From: Streptomyces sp. CC53
GTDB taxonomy: Bacteria > Actinomycetota > Actinomycetes > Streptomycetales > Streptomycetaceae
DNA: 36,499 bases
Reading direction: 5' to 3'
NCBI RefSeq assembly: GCF_001865245.1
Contig: NZ_MKXB01000098.1
Coordinates: 1 to 36,499 of the forward strand
Part shown: positions 1 through 6,912 of the stretch, one piece after another
Layout: every line of letters starts with the position of its first letter
Numbering within the stretch: the stretch's first letter is position 1
Translations under genes and position numbers: made by a program
Notes under the pieces: generated by a model
Databases searched by the model: none
Seen by the model: the letters and a program-made list of their open reading frames with translations, nothing else
What the model was told of the DNA's origin: nothing

Positions 1-5
1 CCACC

Positions 6-25
6 CCCCTCTGGGAGCGGTGGCC
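6..25. repeat. 20-bp dispersed inverted repeat, copy 1
   Basis: The reverse complement of this 20-mer, GGCCACCGCTCCCAGAGGGG, is found exactly at 27360-27379. Both copies lie in non-coding GC-rich DNA, and both have a C- or G-run next to them. Function unknown; it could be a recombination relic or part of an origin. Confidence 0.75.
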
Positions 26-235
26 CCCCGGAGGGCCGCCGGAGGCAACGCCCCCGCACCACCGCCGCAACGCCGCGGTGCACCCCTGGGGCAGGACGCG
101 TGCGCGGTGGGCGGAAGTGTGGTCCGTCCTTGTTGGGTCGTTGGGGCCCGTAGGGTTCGTGCTGCGGGTACGTACCGTGATGTTTGCGAACCCGCCGTGA
201 TGGTCTGGTGTGTCAGGGCTGGCAGGGGAGGCGGG

Positions 236-913
236 GTGAGTGTGGAGGCGGAGGCGCCCGCGCGGCGGCGGCGTCACGCACGGCTGATTGCGACGTTGGC
301 CGAGTTGGTAGGGGAGTGCGCGTCTGCGGCGTTGGGGGTGTACGGGCCGATCGCGTACGCGCCGCCGCGTGCGGGTGGTGTGCCGGTGAACGTCGGGGGG
401 ATCAGCGGTCTGGCGCTGAGCGCGGCCGAGCGGCTGGATCGGGCGGTGGCGCAGGACGCGGCAAGGTGGCCGGCGGAGGTTTCTCGGGAGGACGCGCACG
501 CCCGGGACACGTTCCATCGGCGGTGTGCGGCCGCTGAGGCCGATCAGGTCGTCATTGACGCGCAGTTCGGCGGGGGAAGCTTCAGCGGGGAGGGCACGGT
601 GCCGACGCCGCCGCAGGCTGCCGCCATGGACTTGGCGGAGGCCGGGGGTGAGTTCCTGGACGCTCTCGATCCCGACCCGGCCGACGCGCTCGCGTTCATC
701 TTGGGCTTGACGGCGTCCGGGGAGTACAGCGCGAGGGGGGTCCTTGACGAGGCGACACGCACCGCCGTGCTGCGGGCCTGTCTGGTGCTGCGCGAGGCGG
801 CGCGGGAGGAGGACCCGAGCATGGCGGCGGAGCGGTGCCTGACGGCCTCGCGGCACCTTGCGTTGGCCGTGTCCGCGGCCTCGATCGATTTGGACGACGG
901 AGCAGAGCTGTGA
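236..913 (+). CDS. hypothetical protein, 225 aa
   Basis: I do not recognise this protein family. The frame is open upstream to base 20, but the GTG at 236 is chosen because a GGGGAG Shine-Dalgarno-like sequence sits 5-6 bases before it and the peptide upstream is low-complexity Arg/Gly/Pro. The protein begins with a basic stretch (ARRRRHARL), then is predicted mostly helical and acidic in the C-terminal half, with a final LDDGAEL. There is no signal peptide or membrane segment and no Cys motif. It stands alone on the plus strand and converges on the toxin gene that ends at 998. A plasmid accessory role is all that can be inferred. Confidence 0.6.
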   Translation: MSVEAEAPARRRRHARLIATLAELVGECASAALGVYGPIAYAPPRAGGVPVNVGGISGLALSAAERLDRAVAQDAARWPAEVSREDAHARDTFHRRCAAAEADQVVIDAQFGGGSFSGEGTVPTPPQAAAMDLAEAGGEFLDALDPDPADALAFILGLTASGEYSARGVLDEATRTAVLRACLVLREAAREEDPSMAAERCLTASRHLALAVSAASIDLDDGAEL

Positions 914-974
914 CGATGACCGATACCACGGCCCGCTCCCTGGCTGGCGGCGCGGCAATACTTCCCCGAGCGGG

Positions 975-1008
975 CTGGTCCCGGTCGGGAACGGCTGTCA
1001 GGGACCAG
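975..1008. terminator. weak hairpin between convergent genes
   Basis: CTGGTCCC (975-982) pairs with GGGACCAG (1001-1008) across an 18-base loop. It overlaps the stop codon of the minus-strand toxin gene and lies between two converging genes. It has no T-run, so a terminator role is tentative. Confidence 0.3.
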
Positions 1009-1282
1009 ACAGGAGGAAGATCACTTCGATGCGCCCCGGGGCGTCGTCCTCGGGCGGGTGGACCCGGTACAGGAGGGTGATCCGGTCGCCGGTGTCCTTG
1101 GCGGGGTCGGTGTCGATCCTGCGCAGTTCGGCGCCGGTGATCGGCTCGGTGGAGCTGGCGGGGTCGCGCGGCTCGGCGGCGAGGCGGTCTAGCACGTCAT
1201 GGACGGCCCGCCGGCCTCCGGGGCTGAGCCGGGCCACTTCCTCGTAGAGCCGCGGGGGCACTTCGACGTCCCAGCGGCTCAC
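998..1282 (-). CDS. RelE/ParE-like toxin of a type II toxin-antitoxin pair
   Basis: A 94-aa protein starting at GTG 1282, whose first bases overlap the antitoxin stop (GTGA), so translation is coupled. It has the size and layout of RelE/ParE toxins: an N-terminal helix pair (RLYEEVARLS, RRAVHDVLDRLAAEP), a central LRRIDTDPA segment, and a C-terminal beta hairpin ITLLYRVHP...RIEVIFLLSGP. RelE enzymes cleave mRNA on the ribosome and ParE toxins block gyrase; the sequence alone does not say which. The gene order (antitoxin first) and coupling are typical. A plausible role is plasmid addiction. Confidence 0.7.
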   Translation of the reverse strand: MSRWDVEVPPRLYEEVARLSPGGRRAVHDVLDRLAAEPRDPASSTEPITGAELRRIDTDPAKDTGDRITLLYRVHPPEDDAPGRIEVIFLLSGP

Positions 1283-1608
1283 CGGTCGGCTTCCCGGCTC
1301 TCCAGATAGGCGTACAGGTCCGCGATGGGGGCCGTACGCGTCTCGCCGGCGAGGGACGCCGCGATGGCTGCCTGGACCTCGGGCCGGGTGCGCAGGGCGA
1401 TCAGCCGGCGGGCGTCGGAGATCACGGCGGCCTGGGCCTCGCCGAAGCGGGCGGCGTCGAGTTTGGCGTTGAACGCCACCACCTCGGCGGGACCGATCAG
1501 GGCGAGCTCGGCCCGCAGCTCGGCGAGCGTCTGGGGCCCTTCCCACTCCTCGACCCGGTACGGGTCCGCGTACGCCCTGGTGGGCGTCTCGTGCGGCAGC
1601 GCGCTCAT
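1279..1608 (-). CDS. putative antitoxin, partner of the RelE/ParE-like toxin
   Basis: A 109-aa protein with ATG at 1608 and a GGAGG ribosome site 8 bases upstream. It lies immediately upstream of the toxin and overlaps it by 4 bp. It is acidic and helical, with PQTLAELRAELALIGPAEVVAFNAKL in the middle and an Ala-rich C-terminus (PEVQAAIAASLAGETR). There is no obvious N-terminal DNA-binding motif, so whether it autoregulates cannot be told from sequence. The assignment rests mainly on its position beside the toxin; antitoxin families are diverse and I cannot place it in a named one. Confidence 0.6.
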   Translation of the reverse strand: MSALPHETPTRAYADPYRVEEWEGPQTLAELRAELALIGPAEVVAFNAKLDAARFGEAQAAVISDARRLIALRTRPEVQAAIAASLAGETRTAPIADLYAYLESREADR

Positions 1609-1710
1609 GCTGGTGACCTCCGTCGTGTTCTCGACATCTCCACGGTACGCGCCGCACGGGTTGCGGGGCAGTGGGGTTGGGGCCCTTCACCGCGGCGGCT
1701 GCGAACGCGG

Positions 1711-1740
1711 CAGCGCCCCGGCTGGGGGGCCGGGGCGCTG
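1711..1740. terminator. terminator hairpin 1 after the left minus operon
   Basis: CAGCGCCCCGGC (1711-1722) and GCCGGGGCGCTG (1729-1740) form a perfect 12-bp stem with a 6-base loop. It lies downstream of the gene ending at 1775 and before the toxin-antitoxin promoter region. Confidence 0.7.
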
Positions 1741-1750
1741 TCCTTCGGCA

Positions 1751-1777
1751 TAGGCCCGCGACGGGGGCGCGGGCCTA
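1751..1777. terminator. terminator hairpin 2 overlapping a stop codon
   Basis: TAGGCCCGCG (1751-1760) and CGCGGGCCTA (1768-1777) make a perfect 10-bp stem. The minus-strand gene ending at 1775 has its TAG stop inside the arm. With the hairpin at 1711-1740 this gives two tandem structures at the end of the operon. Confidence 0.6.
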
Positions 1778-2125
1778 CGTCAGCCGCAGGTGCTCTAGGC
1801 GAGTCTGGTAGTGGGGGCCAGTGAAGTAGGCGGCGTGGAGGAGTGAGGGTGCGTGCTCCTCGATCAGGTGGTGTGCGCGGGCTTTGAGCTCGGCGGCCCA
1901 TGTGAGTGCGTGCTGCTGTGCGGTACGGCCGCATGCTCGGGGTTCTCCGGGCAGGCAGAGGGGGAGGTCCGGGCCCAGCTTGTTGGCTGCGTGCCGGACG
2001 TGGCGGGCGATGGCTTCCCACTGCTCCTCGGTGTGCTGGACGGCCTGTCCTTCTCGGCTGCCGGCCCATACCTGGGGGTCCTGGCCGCTGGCCCATGCCT
2101 GGAAGTGGTCGCCGTGCTCGTCCAT
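1775..2125 (-). CDS. hypothetical 116-aa protein downstream of radical SAM enzyme
   Basis: ATG at 2125 follows a GAGGAA-like ribosome site. The gene starts 13 bases after the radical SAM gene stop, so the two are almost certainly co-transcribed. The protein is soluble, rich in His, Gln, Trp and Ala, with two Cys (LPLCLPG, RACGRTA) and a central helix (EEQWEAIARHVRHAANKLGPD). No known domain is recognised. Its position as last gene of the operon, paired with a SAM radical enzyme, makes it a candidate partner or substrate of that enzyme, but nothing in the sequence proves it. Confidence 0.6.
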   Translation of the reverse strand: MDEHGDHFQAWASGQDPQVWAGSREGQAVQHTEEQWEAIARHVRHAANKLGPDLPLCLPGEPRACGRTAQQHALTWAAELKARAHHLIEEHAPSLLHAAYFTGPHYQTRLEHLRLT

Positions 2126-2138
2126 GTCCGTTCCTCGG

Positions 2139-3071
2139 TCAGCGGGTCTGCGGGTGTCCGGTGGATGGTAGTGCGGTGGTGGGGGCCGTGGTGGCGGCTC
2201 GGGGGTCGCAGTGCCCGACCGAGGGAACGCACGGCGAGCACGGGCCGCACATGGGCAGGAACTGCGGCGGCGTGCAGGACTGGGCGCCGGCTGCGGTGCC
2301 GCAGGTGGATGTGATCTCGGCGCGGGCGGCGGCCAGGGCGGGGCCGGTCCAGATGTCCGCGAGGGGCTGGCTGTGGACGTTGCCGACGGTGATGAAGCGG
2401 CTGAGGACGCACGGCCACACGGAGCCGTCCGGGCCGATGGCGCACTTGTGCTGGGCGCAGTGCCCGCACAGGTCGTTGACGGTGGGTGGGGTGGAGGTGC
2501 CGCGGCCGAAGGCGCGCATGCGGTCGGCGCCGAGCTGGGTCACGCCGAGGGTGCGCAGGTCGGCGTGTGCCTGGGCGGCCCGCTGGTGGTCGTTGACGAC
2601 GACGGTGCCGCCGCGCAGGTTGAGGCCGAGCTCTTGGGCGCGGGCGATGTTGGCGCGGGTCCGCTTGTGGGAGCCGCGCCGGGCTGTGACGGCGTCGTGC
2701 TCGTGGGCCTGGTCGGAGTAGTAGGAGGTGGCCAGGTCCACGCGGTGGGCCACGAAGCACTCCCACAGGTGGTCGGGCACGTGGGTGAGGTTGCTGAACA
2801 CCTCGACGCTGCCCAGTCCGCGGGTGCGGGCGTGCGCGATGAGGCGGGGCAGGGCGGGGTGGAGGCAGGGTTCGCCTCCGATGAACTGGACGCCGTCGCA
2901 GCGCATGGCGGCGAGCTGGTCAATGGCGTGCTCCCAGTCGGTGGCGGTCATGGTGCCGTGGTCGCCGTCCGGGGAGGAATCGGCGTAGCAGTGGGTGCAT
3001 TCGAGGTTGCACCGCCCGGTGATCTCCAGCCAGGCGAATGTCAGGGGCATGACGGCAGTAGCCGTGGCCAT
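2139..3071 (-). CDS. radical SAM / SPASM-type enzyme
   Basis: A 310-aa protein with ATG at 3071 and a GGAGG ribosome site 6 bases upstream. The canonical radical SAM cluster motif CxxxCxxC is Cys21, Cys25, Cys28 (GRCNLECTHCYA), followed by the SAM-binding GGEP at 65-68. The C-terminal part has a SPASM-like cysteine set: LCGHCAQHKCAIG, a GSVWPC turn, VGN, and later Cys pairs (PMCGPCSPC) that could hold one or two auxiliary [4Fe-4S] clusters. Such enzymes cleave SAM to a 5'-deoxyadenosyl radical and often modify peptides. No clear precursor peptide is recognised; nearby candidates are the 26-aa, 66-aa and 116-aa neighbours. It is near the end of an eight-gene coupled operon. Confidence 0.85.
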   Translation of the reverse strand: MATATAVMPLTFAWLEITGRCNLECTHCYADSSPDGDHGTMTATDWEHAIDQLAAMRCDGVQFIGGEPCLHPALPRLIAHARTRGLGSVEVFSNLTHVPDHLWECFVAHRVDLATSYYSDQAHEHDAVTARRGSHKRTRANIARAQELGLNLRGGTVVVNDHQRAAQAHADLRTLGVTQLGADRMRAFGRGTSTPPTVNDLCGHCAQHKCAIGPDGSVWPCVLSRFITVGNVHSQPLADIWTGPALAAARAEITSTCGTAAGAQSCTPPQFLPMCGPCSPCVPSVGHCDPRAATTAPTTALPSTGHPQTR

Positions 3072-3199
3072 AGGGGCCTCCGTGGTGTGTGGTGTGTGGT
3101 GTGCGGGGTTTCCGAGTCGCCCGCTGCGGCGGGGCGGGGGCGCGGGGCGGCGGGCCGCCCTGGGCGCCGGGCTTCAGTGGTGGTCGGGGGCCGCGGGGC

Positions 3200-3280
3200 T
3201 TATCTGGTCGTGGCCAGTGCGAGGGCGGCCAGGAGCGTGGCGGTCACGAGGATGAGGACGGCGAGTTCGACACCGTTCAC
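3200..3280 (-). CDS. 26-aa hydrophobic peptide
   Basis: A tiny ORF starting with GTG at 3280, overlapping the stop of the preceding gene (GTGA). Apart from a short VNGVE start and ATTR end it is a single membrane-spanning stretch (LAVLILVTATLLAALAL). The overlap with the upstream gene, matching the other junctions of this operon, is the main reason to believe it is translated. It may be a membrane anchor, a toxin-like or leader-type peptide, or a remnant; no family is recognised. Confidence 0.5.
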   Translation of the reverse strand: MNGVELAVLILVTATLLAALALATTR

Positions 3281-3477
3281 GGCCGCCGCCCGTGGTCGGG
3301 ATGGTGGTCCTGGGGGAGCATGTCGGGGCGCTCGGTCCCGGCCGGCTGGGCGGTGGTGTAGTGGTCCGCGAGCTGCGGGCCGCAGATCCACACGGGCGGC
3401 ACGGCGCCGAGCACGCCCAGCACCAGGGCCGCCAGGCCGGGGCGGGAAGGCCGGTCGGCCGCGTGTGCGCCGCTCAC
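3277..3477 (-). CDS. small single-TM protein, 66 aa
   Basis: GTG at 3477 overlaps the upstream stop by 4 bp, and the gene in turn overlaps the 26-aa ORF. An N-terminal basic stretch is followed by one membrane segment at about residues 14-31 (GLAALVLGVLGAVPPVW), then a C-terminal hydrophilic tail rich in His, Pro and Asp that ends DHHPDHGRRP. The His-rich tail could bind metal, but this is speculative. No homologous family is recognised. It is part of the coupled operon that ends in the radical SAM gene. Confidence 0.55.
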   Translation of the reverse strand: MSGAHAADRPSRPGLAALVLGVLGAVPPVWICGPQLADHYTTAQPAGTERPDMLPQDHHPDHGRRP

Positions 3478-3695
3478 AGCTGAGCCCAGGCGCCACGGCG
3501 GCGCAGCACCGGAAACCGGCTGATCCGGTCCCGGGGCACGGTGCGGGCGGGCTGGCCGTCCGCACCGCCGCCGCGCAGCGGACGCAGCACCCACCGGATG
3601 TTCGGGCTGGCGGGGTACTCCACGCCGGTGACGACCCATTTGGGGCCGTGCGGCCCGTCGGTGACCAGATCGCCTACGTCGGGCAGGGCGCTCAT
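3474..3695 (-). CDS. small hypothetical protein, 73 aa
   Basis: ATG at 3695 overlaps the stop of the frameshifted gene upstream (ATGA), and its own stop overlaps the next GTG. The sequence looks like a compact beta-rich domain: DVGDLVTDGPHGPKWVVTGV, then RWVLRPLRG and a basic C-terminus (DRISRFPVLRRRG). This composition resembles small SH3-like folds, but I assign no function. It has no membrane segment and no Cys. Confidence 0.6.
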   Translation of the reverse strand: MSALPDVGDLVTDGPHGPKWVVTGVEYPASPNIRWVLRPLRGGGADGQPARTVPRDRISRFPVLRRRGAWAQL

Positions 3696-4535
3696 GCCGG
3701 CTCCTCCGTGGGGTGGGCGATGGCCAGGCGGGCATAGAGGGCGGGGCCGGCGGGGGTGGTGAGCGTGCCCCACTGGTCGGCCGCCGGGGCTAGAGGGGAC
3801 GCGCCGGGCGCCGTGTCGCGGAATGAAACCAGAGGGCGCCACGGCCATGACGGTGGCGCCGTCGGGGCCGTACGGGTCGTAGACCGCGTAGACGACGAGC
3901 GCGCGGGCGGGAGCGGCGGCATGGGTGCGGGCGTGGGTGACCAGACACTCGGTCAGGTCGCCCAACCGGGTGGCGAGTTCGTACGGCAGGCCCCACAGGT
4001 CGTACGTGGTGCGCACGCGGGTACGTAGCCGGGCCGGCGCTTCGGGGTCGTCGGTGGTGATCGGCCAGTCCTGGACGCGGCGGATGGCCACTTGACGCTC
4101 TGGCGGTGCGGGGCTGGGCCGGGTCGGAGCGTGATCGAGGTGGGGACGCGGGGACCCGCCTCCGGTCTGGGCCACGATGCCTGCGGGTTCCGCGACAACA
4201 ACGGCGGTGAGCGTGTAGTGCGCGGTGTCGTCGTGGACAGACACGATGACCCGGCGCTCACTTTCCAGCAGACACAGCCATTCAGGGCCGTCAGCCGGGC
4301 CCTCGCACCACGCCCGCAGCCCGGCGGGGGCGTCCGGTACCGACCCGCCCACCGGCCTCAGAGCTCCGGCCGGCACCCACGGGGTGCGCGGGTCGGGGTC
4401 GAGCCGGTCCGCGAGCTTCGCGGCCTGCCACCGCAGCCACCACAGAGCCTCGCCCGGTGACTGCGCCTCGTGCGTGTACAGCAGCCAGTGCGCAGACAGG
4501 TCGAGCCTGTGGGCCGTGATCTCGCATCGGATCAT
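3692..4535 (-). pseudogene. frameshifted gene, possible GHKL/anti-sigma-like protein
   Basis: The protein starts at ATG 4535 (MIRCEITAHRLDL), coupled to the gene upstream, and reads well through VVYAVYDPYGPDGATVMAVAP near 3833. It then loses sense. The next frame continues plausibly (LVSFRDTAPGASPLAPAADQWG) to a TGA at 3692 that overlaps the following ATG. Removing one C from the CCC at about 3833-3835 joins them into about 280 aa. The middle region (ARLRTRVRTTYDLWGLPYELATRLGDLTECLVTHAR, split here at residues) weakly recalls the RsbW-like ATPases that accompany XRE/DUF397 genes in Streptomyces. It may be a real mutation, a sequencing error or recoding. Confidence 0.6.
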
Positions 4536-5020
4536 CGCGGGCCTCCGCGTCCGGCCAAGGCAAGCGCGGCGGTCGCGCGGTGCATCAAGGCGGCGGCCAC
4601 GGCCTCGCACAGGGCGTTGGCGTCCGTGGTGGCCGGCGCGTACAGCGGGGGCACGATCCACCGCCGCGCCCCGGTCGAGCGCAGGCCGCTGGCTGCGGTC
4701 ACGTGGGGCGGCGGGCAGCGCAGCACCCCCCTGGCCGCGGCGATCGTCCCCATCAGGTCGGGCCACGTCGCCGCGGTGCCCGGGGGGACGACGAATTCGA
4801 CGGCGCCCCGCGCGGGCGTCTCCAGCACGGGGCCCAACTCGGCCCCGTGCCTGCGGACTCGGGCGATCACGTCCGCTCCGAGCCGGCTCGTGACGCGCAC
4901 GATGTCCCACAGGTTGCCGATCGGCACATCGGCGGCGGCACCGCGGTTCCATGCCTGGTACAGCGGCCTGGCCTCGGCGCCGGCCTCGATGAACCACCGG
5001 GCCGCAGGGGTCGGCCTCAT
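4532..5020 (-). CDS. hypothetical, weakly like prim-pol N-terminal domain proteins
   Basis: A 162-aa protein starting at ATG 5020, overlapping its neighbours on both sides by 4 bp. The pattern GPVLETPARGAVEFVVPPG, then WPDLMGT, GVLRCPPP and RRWIVPP is reminiscent of short Streptomyces proteins related to bifunctional DNA primase/polymerase N-terminal domains, which share a GPV...VEFxVxPG...WP...LPPP...GRxWxVPP order. No metal-binding aspartates typical of an active prim-pol are seen, so it would be a non-catalytic relative. The resemblance is from memory of the family and is weak. Confidence 0.55.
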   Translation of the reverse strand: MRPTPAARWFIEAGAEARPLYQAWNRGAAADVPIGNLWDIVRVTSRLGADVIARVRRHGAELGPVLETPARGAVEFVVPPGTAATWPDLMGTIAAARGVLRCPPPHVTAASGLRSTGARRWIVPPLYAPATTDANALCEAVAAALMHRATAALALAGRGGPR

Positions 5021-5265
5021 GCCCTCGCCCCCGCCCGCTCGCAGGGCTCACAGACCTTGACCGCCCAACCGAGACGGCCGGCACCTTCGCTGATGGTGTA
5101 GGCGTACCCGGCGGGCCGCAGACCGTGCCGGTGCCCGCATCGAGCGCACGCCTGCCCGCGCAGCCTGGCGTGCTGCTCAGGGGTGATCTCCAGCGGGTCG
5201 AGTGCGTGGCTGCGAACATCGCTGCTCGTACGTAATGCGCCCGTGGCTTTCAACATCAGATCCAT
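5017..5265 (-). CDS. small zinc-ribbon protein, 82 aa
   Basis: First gene of the left minus-strand operon. It carries two CxxC pairs, CARC and CEPC, about 30 residues apart (the second pair follows GWAVKV), which form a typical zinc ribbon. The N-terminal part has SHALDPLEITPEQHARLRGQ. ATG at 5265 has no good ribosome site; ATG at 5256 is an alternative start. Its stop overlaps the next ATG. Small zinc ribbons of this type are common beside XRE/DUF5753 genes in Streptomyces; the function is not known. Confidence 0.65.
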   Translation of the reverse strand: MDLMLKATGALRTSSDVRSHALDPLEITPEQHARLRGQACARCGHRHGLRPAGYAYTISEGAGRLGWAVKVCEPCERAGARA

Positions 5266-5337
5266 CCCGGGTCTGCGCCGCGCATGATCACTCGCGGCTG
5301 CGTCAGATCAACGCTCCGTGTTCATTGCCTACACTGC

Positions 5338-5352
5338 CATTGAAATTCAATG
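5338..5352. promoter_or_regulatory. 15-bp palindromic operator between divergent units
   Basis: CATTGAAATTCAATG is a perfect palindrome about the central A. It lies in an AT-richer patch between the operon starting at 5265 and the XRE/DUF5753 gene starting at 5482. It is the natural candidate binding site for that regulator. Confidence 0.55.
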
Positions 5353-5481
5353 AGCGGTACCCGTACGACTGAACTCCGCCAAGAAGAGGGAACTGGTGGG
5401 AGAGACCTGGGGATGCCGCGTCGCGCGTACGCTTCCGCTCAGCCGCACAGCGCGGCGACGACCACAACCAGAGGGGGCGAC

Positions 5482-6342
5482 GTGGCAGCGACGGTCGGCC
5501 CGGCAGGTCGCATGCAGATCGGCCGCGCACTGGCGGCTCTGCGCGAGCGGGCCGGGCTCACACAGGCTGAGGTAGCCGACCGAGCCGGGGTCAGCATCGG
5601 CACGGTCAACCGCTACGAGGGGTGGCAGGATCGGGCGCGCCTCCGCGTGCCGACCGTGCGGGCCATCGCCGACGCATGCGGGGCCACAGAAGACGAGCGG
5701 GACGGCCTCGTACGCCTGGCCACGAGCCATGAGGATGGCTGGTGGCTGGAGCACCCGGCTCTGCCGGACATCCTCAATCCGCTGGTGTCGTTCGAGGCGT
5801 ACGCGGCCTATGAGCACGTCTGGGCGAACCAGTTGGTCCCGGGCCTCCTCCAGACGGAGGCGTACGCCCTGGCCCTGCACCAGGCGGCACAGCCGCGAGT
5901 CGACGCCTCCACCATCGCCGCGAACGTGCGGGCCCGGCTGAAGCGCCAGGAGATCCTTTCAGACCTCCACCTGTGGGTAGTCCTGAAGCAATCCGTACTG
6001 ACCGATGGAATCGGCGGTGCTTCGGTGATGTCTGAGCAAATCGGCCACCTGCTCGACATGTCCGAGCGACCGAACATCGACATACAGGTGATCCCTCGCG
6101 GTCGCAGCCACGTGGCGACTTCCGGCGGTCACTTCGTGCTGCTGGGGCGGGATGATGAGGCGAGCCCGATGGCCTCCATGGCCGTGGTTTACCTCGAACT
6201 GCATCGGCGCGGACTCTACCTCGACGCTCCAGAGCACGTGAGCGAGTACAAGATCATGTTTGAGTATCTACGCTCGGCCGCTGAAGACCAAGACTCCAGC
6301 AGAGACCTGCTGGAATCCGCACGACAGGAGTACATGCGATGA
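5482..6342 (+). CDS. XRE-family regulator with DUF5753 domain
   Basis: A 286-aa protein. The frame is open to 5350, but GTG at 5482 has a GGGGG ribosome site 4 bases before it and begins just ahead of the helix-turn-helix. Residues about 13-66 are a classic XRE HTH (IGRALAALRERAGLTQAEV, AGVSIGTVNRYE). The remainder is the DUF5753 sensor-like domain common in Streptomyces (WANQLVPGLLQTEAYALAL, later RPNIDIQVIPRG and GGHFVLLG). It overlaps the DUF397 gene by ATGA, the usual pairing. In known WhiJ/AbaA-like loci such regulators work with a DUF397 partner. The palindrome at 5338-5352 probably is its operator, controlling both directions. Confidence 0.9.
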   Translation: MAATVGPAGRMQIGRALAALRERAGLTQAEVADRAGVSIGTVNRYEGWQDRARLRVPTVRAIADACGATEDERDGLVRLATSHEDGWWLEHPALPDILNPLVSFEAYAAYEHVWANQLVPGLLQTEAYALALHQAAQPRVDASTIAANVRARLKRQEILSDLHLWVVLKQSVLTDGIGGASVMSEQIGHLLDMSERPNIDIQVIPRGRSHVATSGGHFVLLGRDDEASPMASMAVVYLELHRRGLYLDAPEHVSEYKIMFEYLRSAAEDQDSSRDLLESARQEYMR

Positions 6343-6554
6343 CCACCCCGCCCACTGCCGCACAGCTCGCCGGCGCTTCCTGGCGGACAAGCACATACAG
6401 CGGCCCGCAGAATGAGTGCGTGGAGGTCGCCGACTTCGAAGGCGGCTCGTGGGTCGGCGTACGGGACACGAAGGACCGTACCCGGCCGGGCCTGACGGTG
6501 CCCGGCCCGGCCTGGTCCGCCCTCGTGAACGCGCTGAACACCGGAACCCTCTAG
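6339..6554 (+). CDS. DUF397 protein, partner of the XRE/DUF5753 regulator
   Basis: A 71-aa protein overlapping the regulator by 4 bp (ATGA). The family signature is clear: WRTSTYSGPQNECVEVAD, then VGVRDTKDR and a C-terminal W plus FVNALN-like end (AWSALVNALNTG). DUF397 proteins are short partners of XRE/DUF5753 regulators in Streptomyces. Some of these pairs behave like antitoxin/regulator modules in developmental control. It is the last gene before the strong terminator at 6609-6656. Confidence 0.9.
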   Translation: MTTPPTAAQLAGASWRTSTYSGPQNECVEVADFEGGSWVGVRDTKDRTRPGLTVPGPAWSALVNALNTGTL

Positions 6555-6608
6555 CCCCGACAGGGCGAGCCGCGATTCCCCGGCCCGCGGCTGACATCCG
6601 CACACAAC

Positions 6609-6656
6609 GGCGCCGCCCCCCCTGCCCGACCATCGGTCTGGCAGGGGGGCGGCGCC
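6609..6656. terminator. strong bidirectional terminator hairpin
   Basis: A stem of about 17 bp: GGCGCCG plus a C-run and TGCC on the left (6609-6626), and GGCA plus a G-run and CGGCGCC on the right (6640-6656). The left arm has one extra C. It follows the DUF397 gene and separates it from the repeat region. Confidence 0.8.
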
Positions 6657-6802
6657 ACACCCGCTTGCGCGGGCAGGTAGGACATACAGGCCGGTCACCC
6701 GCAAGCACCGAACGGTACACCTCCGCTTTCGCGGAGAACGGGTCCACCACCACGTGAAGCTGTCGCGGCAGTCCGGGTCACCTCCGCTCGCGCGGACGGG
6801 CT
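6653..6802. CRISPR. CRISPR-like series of three degenerate hairpin repeats
   Basis: Three short hairpins with 4-base loops recur at 61-62 bp: CCCGC-TTGC-GCGGG (6660-6673), CTCCGC-TTTC-GCGGAG (6721-6736) and TCCGC-TCGC-GCGGA (6783-6796). Units 2 and 3 share CACCTCCGCT before the loop and CGCGGA after it. A stem-loop repeat of about 28 bp with unrelated 33-bp intervals is the geometry of type I-E CRISPR arrays in actinobacteria, whose repeats often have this kind of stem. The repeats are degenerate (about 18 of 28 positions shared by units 2 and 3), no leader is recognised, and no cas gene is in the window. It may be an array remnant or an unrelated set of hairpins. Confidence 0.4.
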
Positions 6803-6912
6803 AGCGAATCGCAAGGGCGCGCACTGGGCGTGTCCTCGCGCGCGTAAAGCTCGCTAGCTAGCTCGCTCATGCGCTAGCTAGAACCCTCGCTTGCTCGCAG
6901 CTTCGACTAGCG
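6798..6912. repeat. GCTAGC-type repeats, site 1 of the partition locus
   Basis: This stretch contains GCTAGC at about 6800, then GCTCGCTAGCTAGCTCGC (6849-6866), GCGCTAGCTAG (6871-6881), GCTTGCTCGC and finally CTAG in the stop of the coiled-coil gene. The same words recur at 9290-9345 and 10478-10545. They are candidate binding sites (centromere-like) for the RHH protein encoded at 9335-9640. Confidence 0.6.

Noticed and set aside
1..60. Possible linear-plasmid telomere
   Set aside because: Streptomyces telomeres start with a conserved GC palindrome series; nothing similar is seen at either edge, and the last gene's promoter runs into the right edge.
20..235. Upstream extension of the first plus-strand frame
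   Set aside because: The peptide is low-complexity and the ribosome site supports the GTG at 236.
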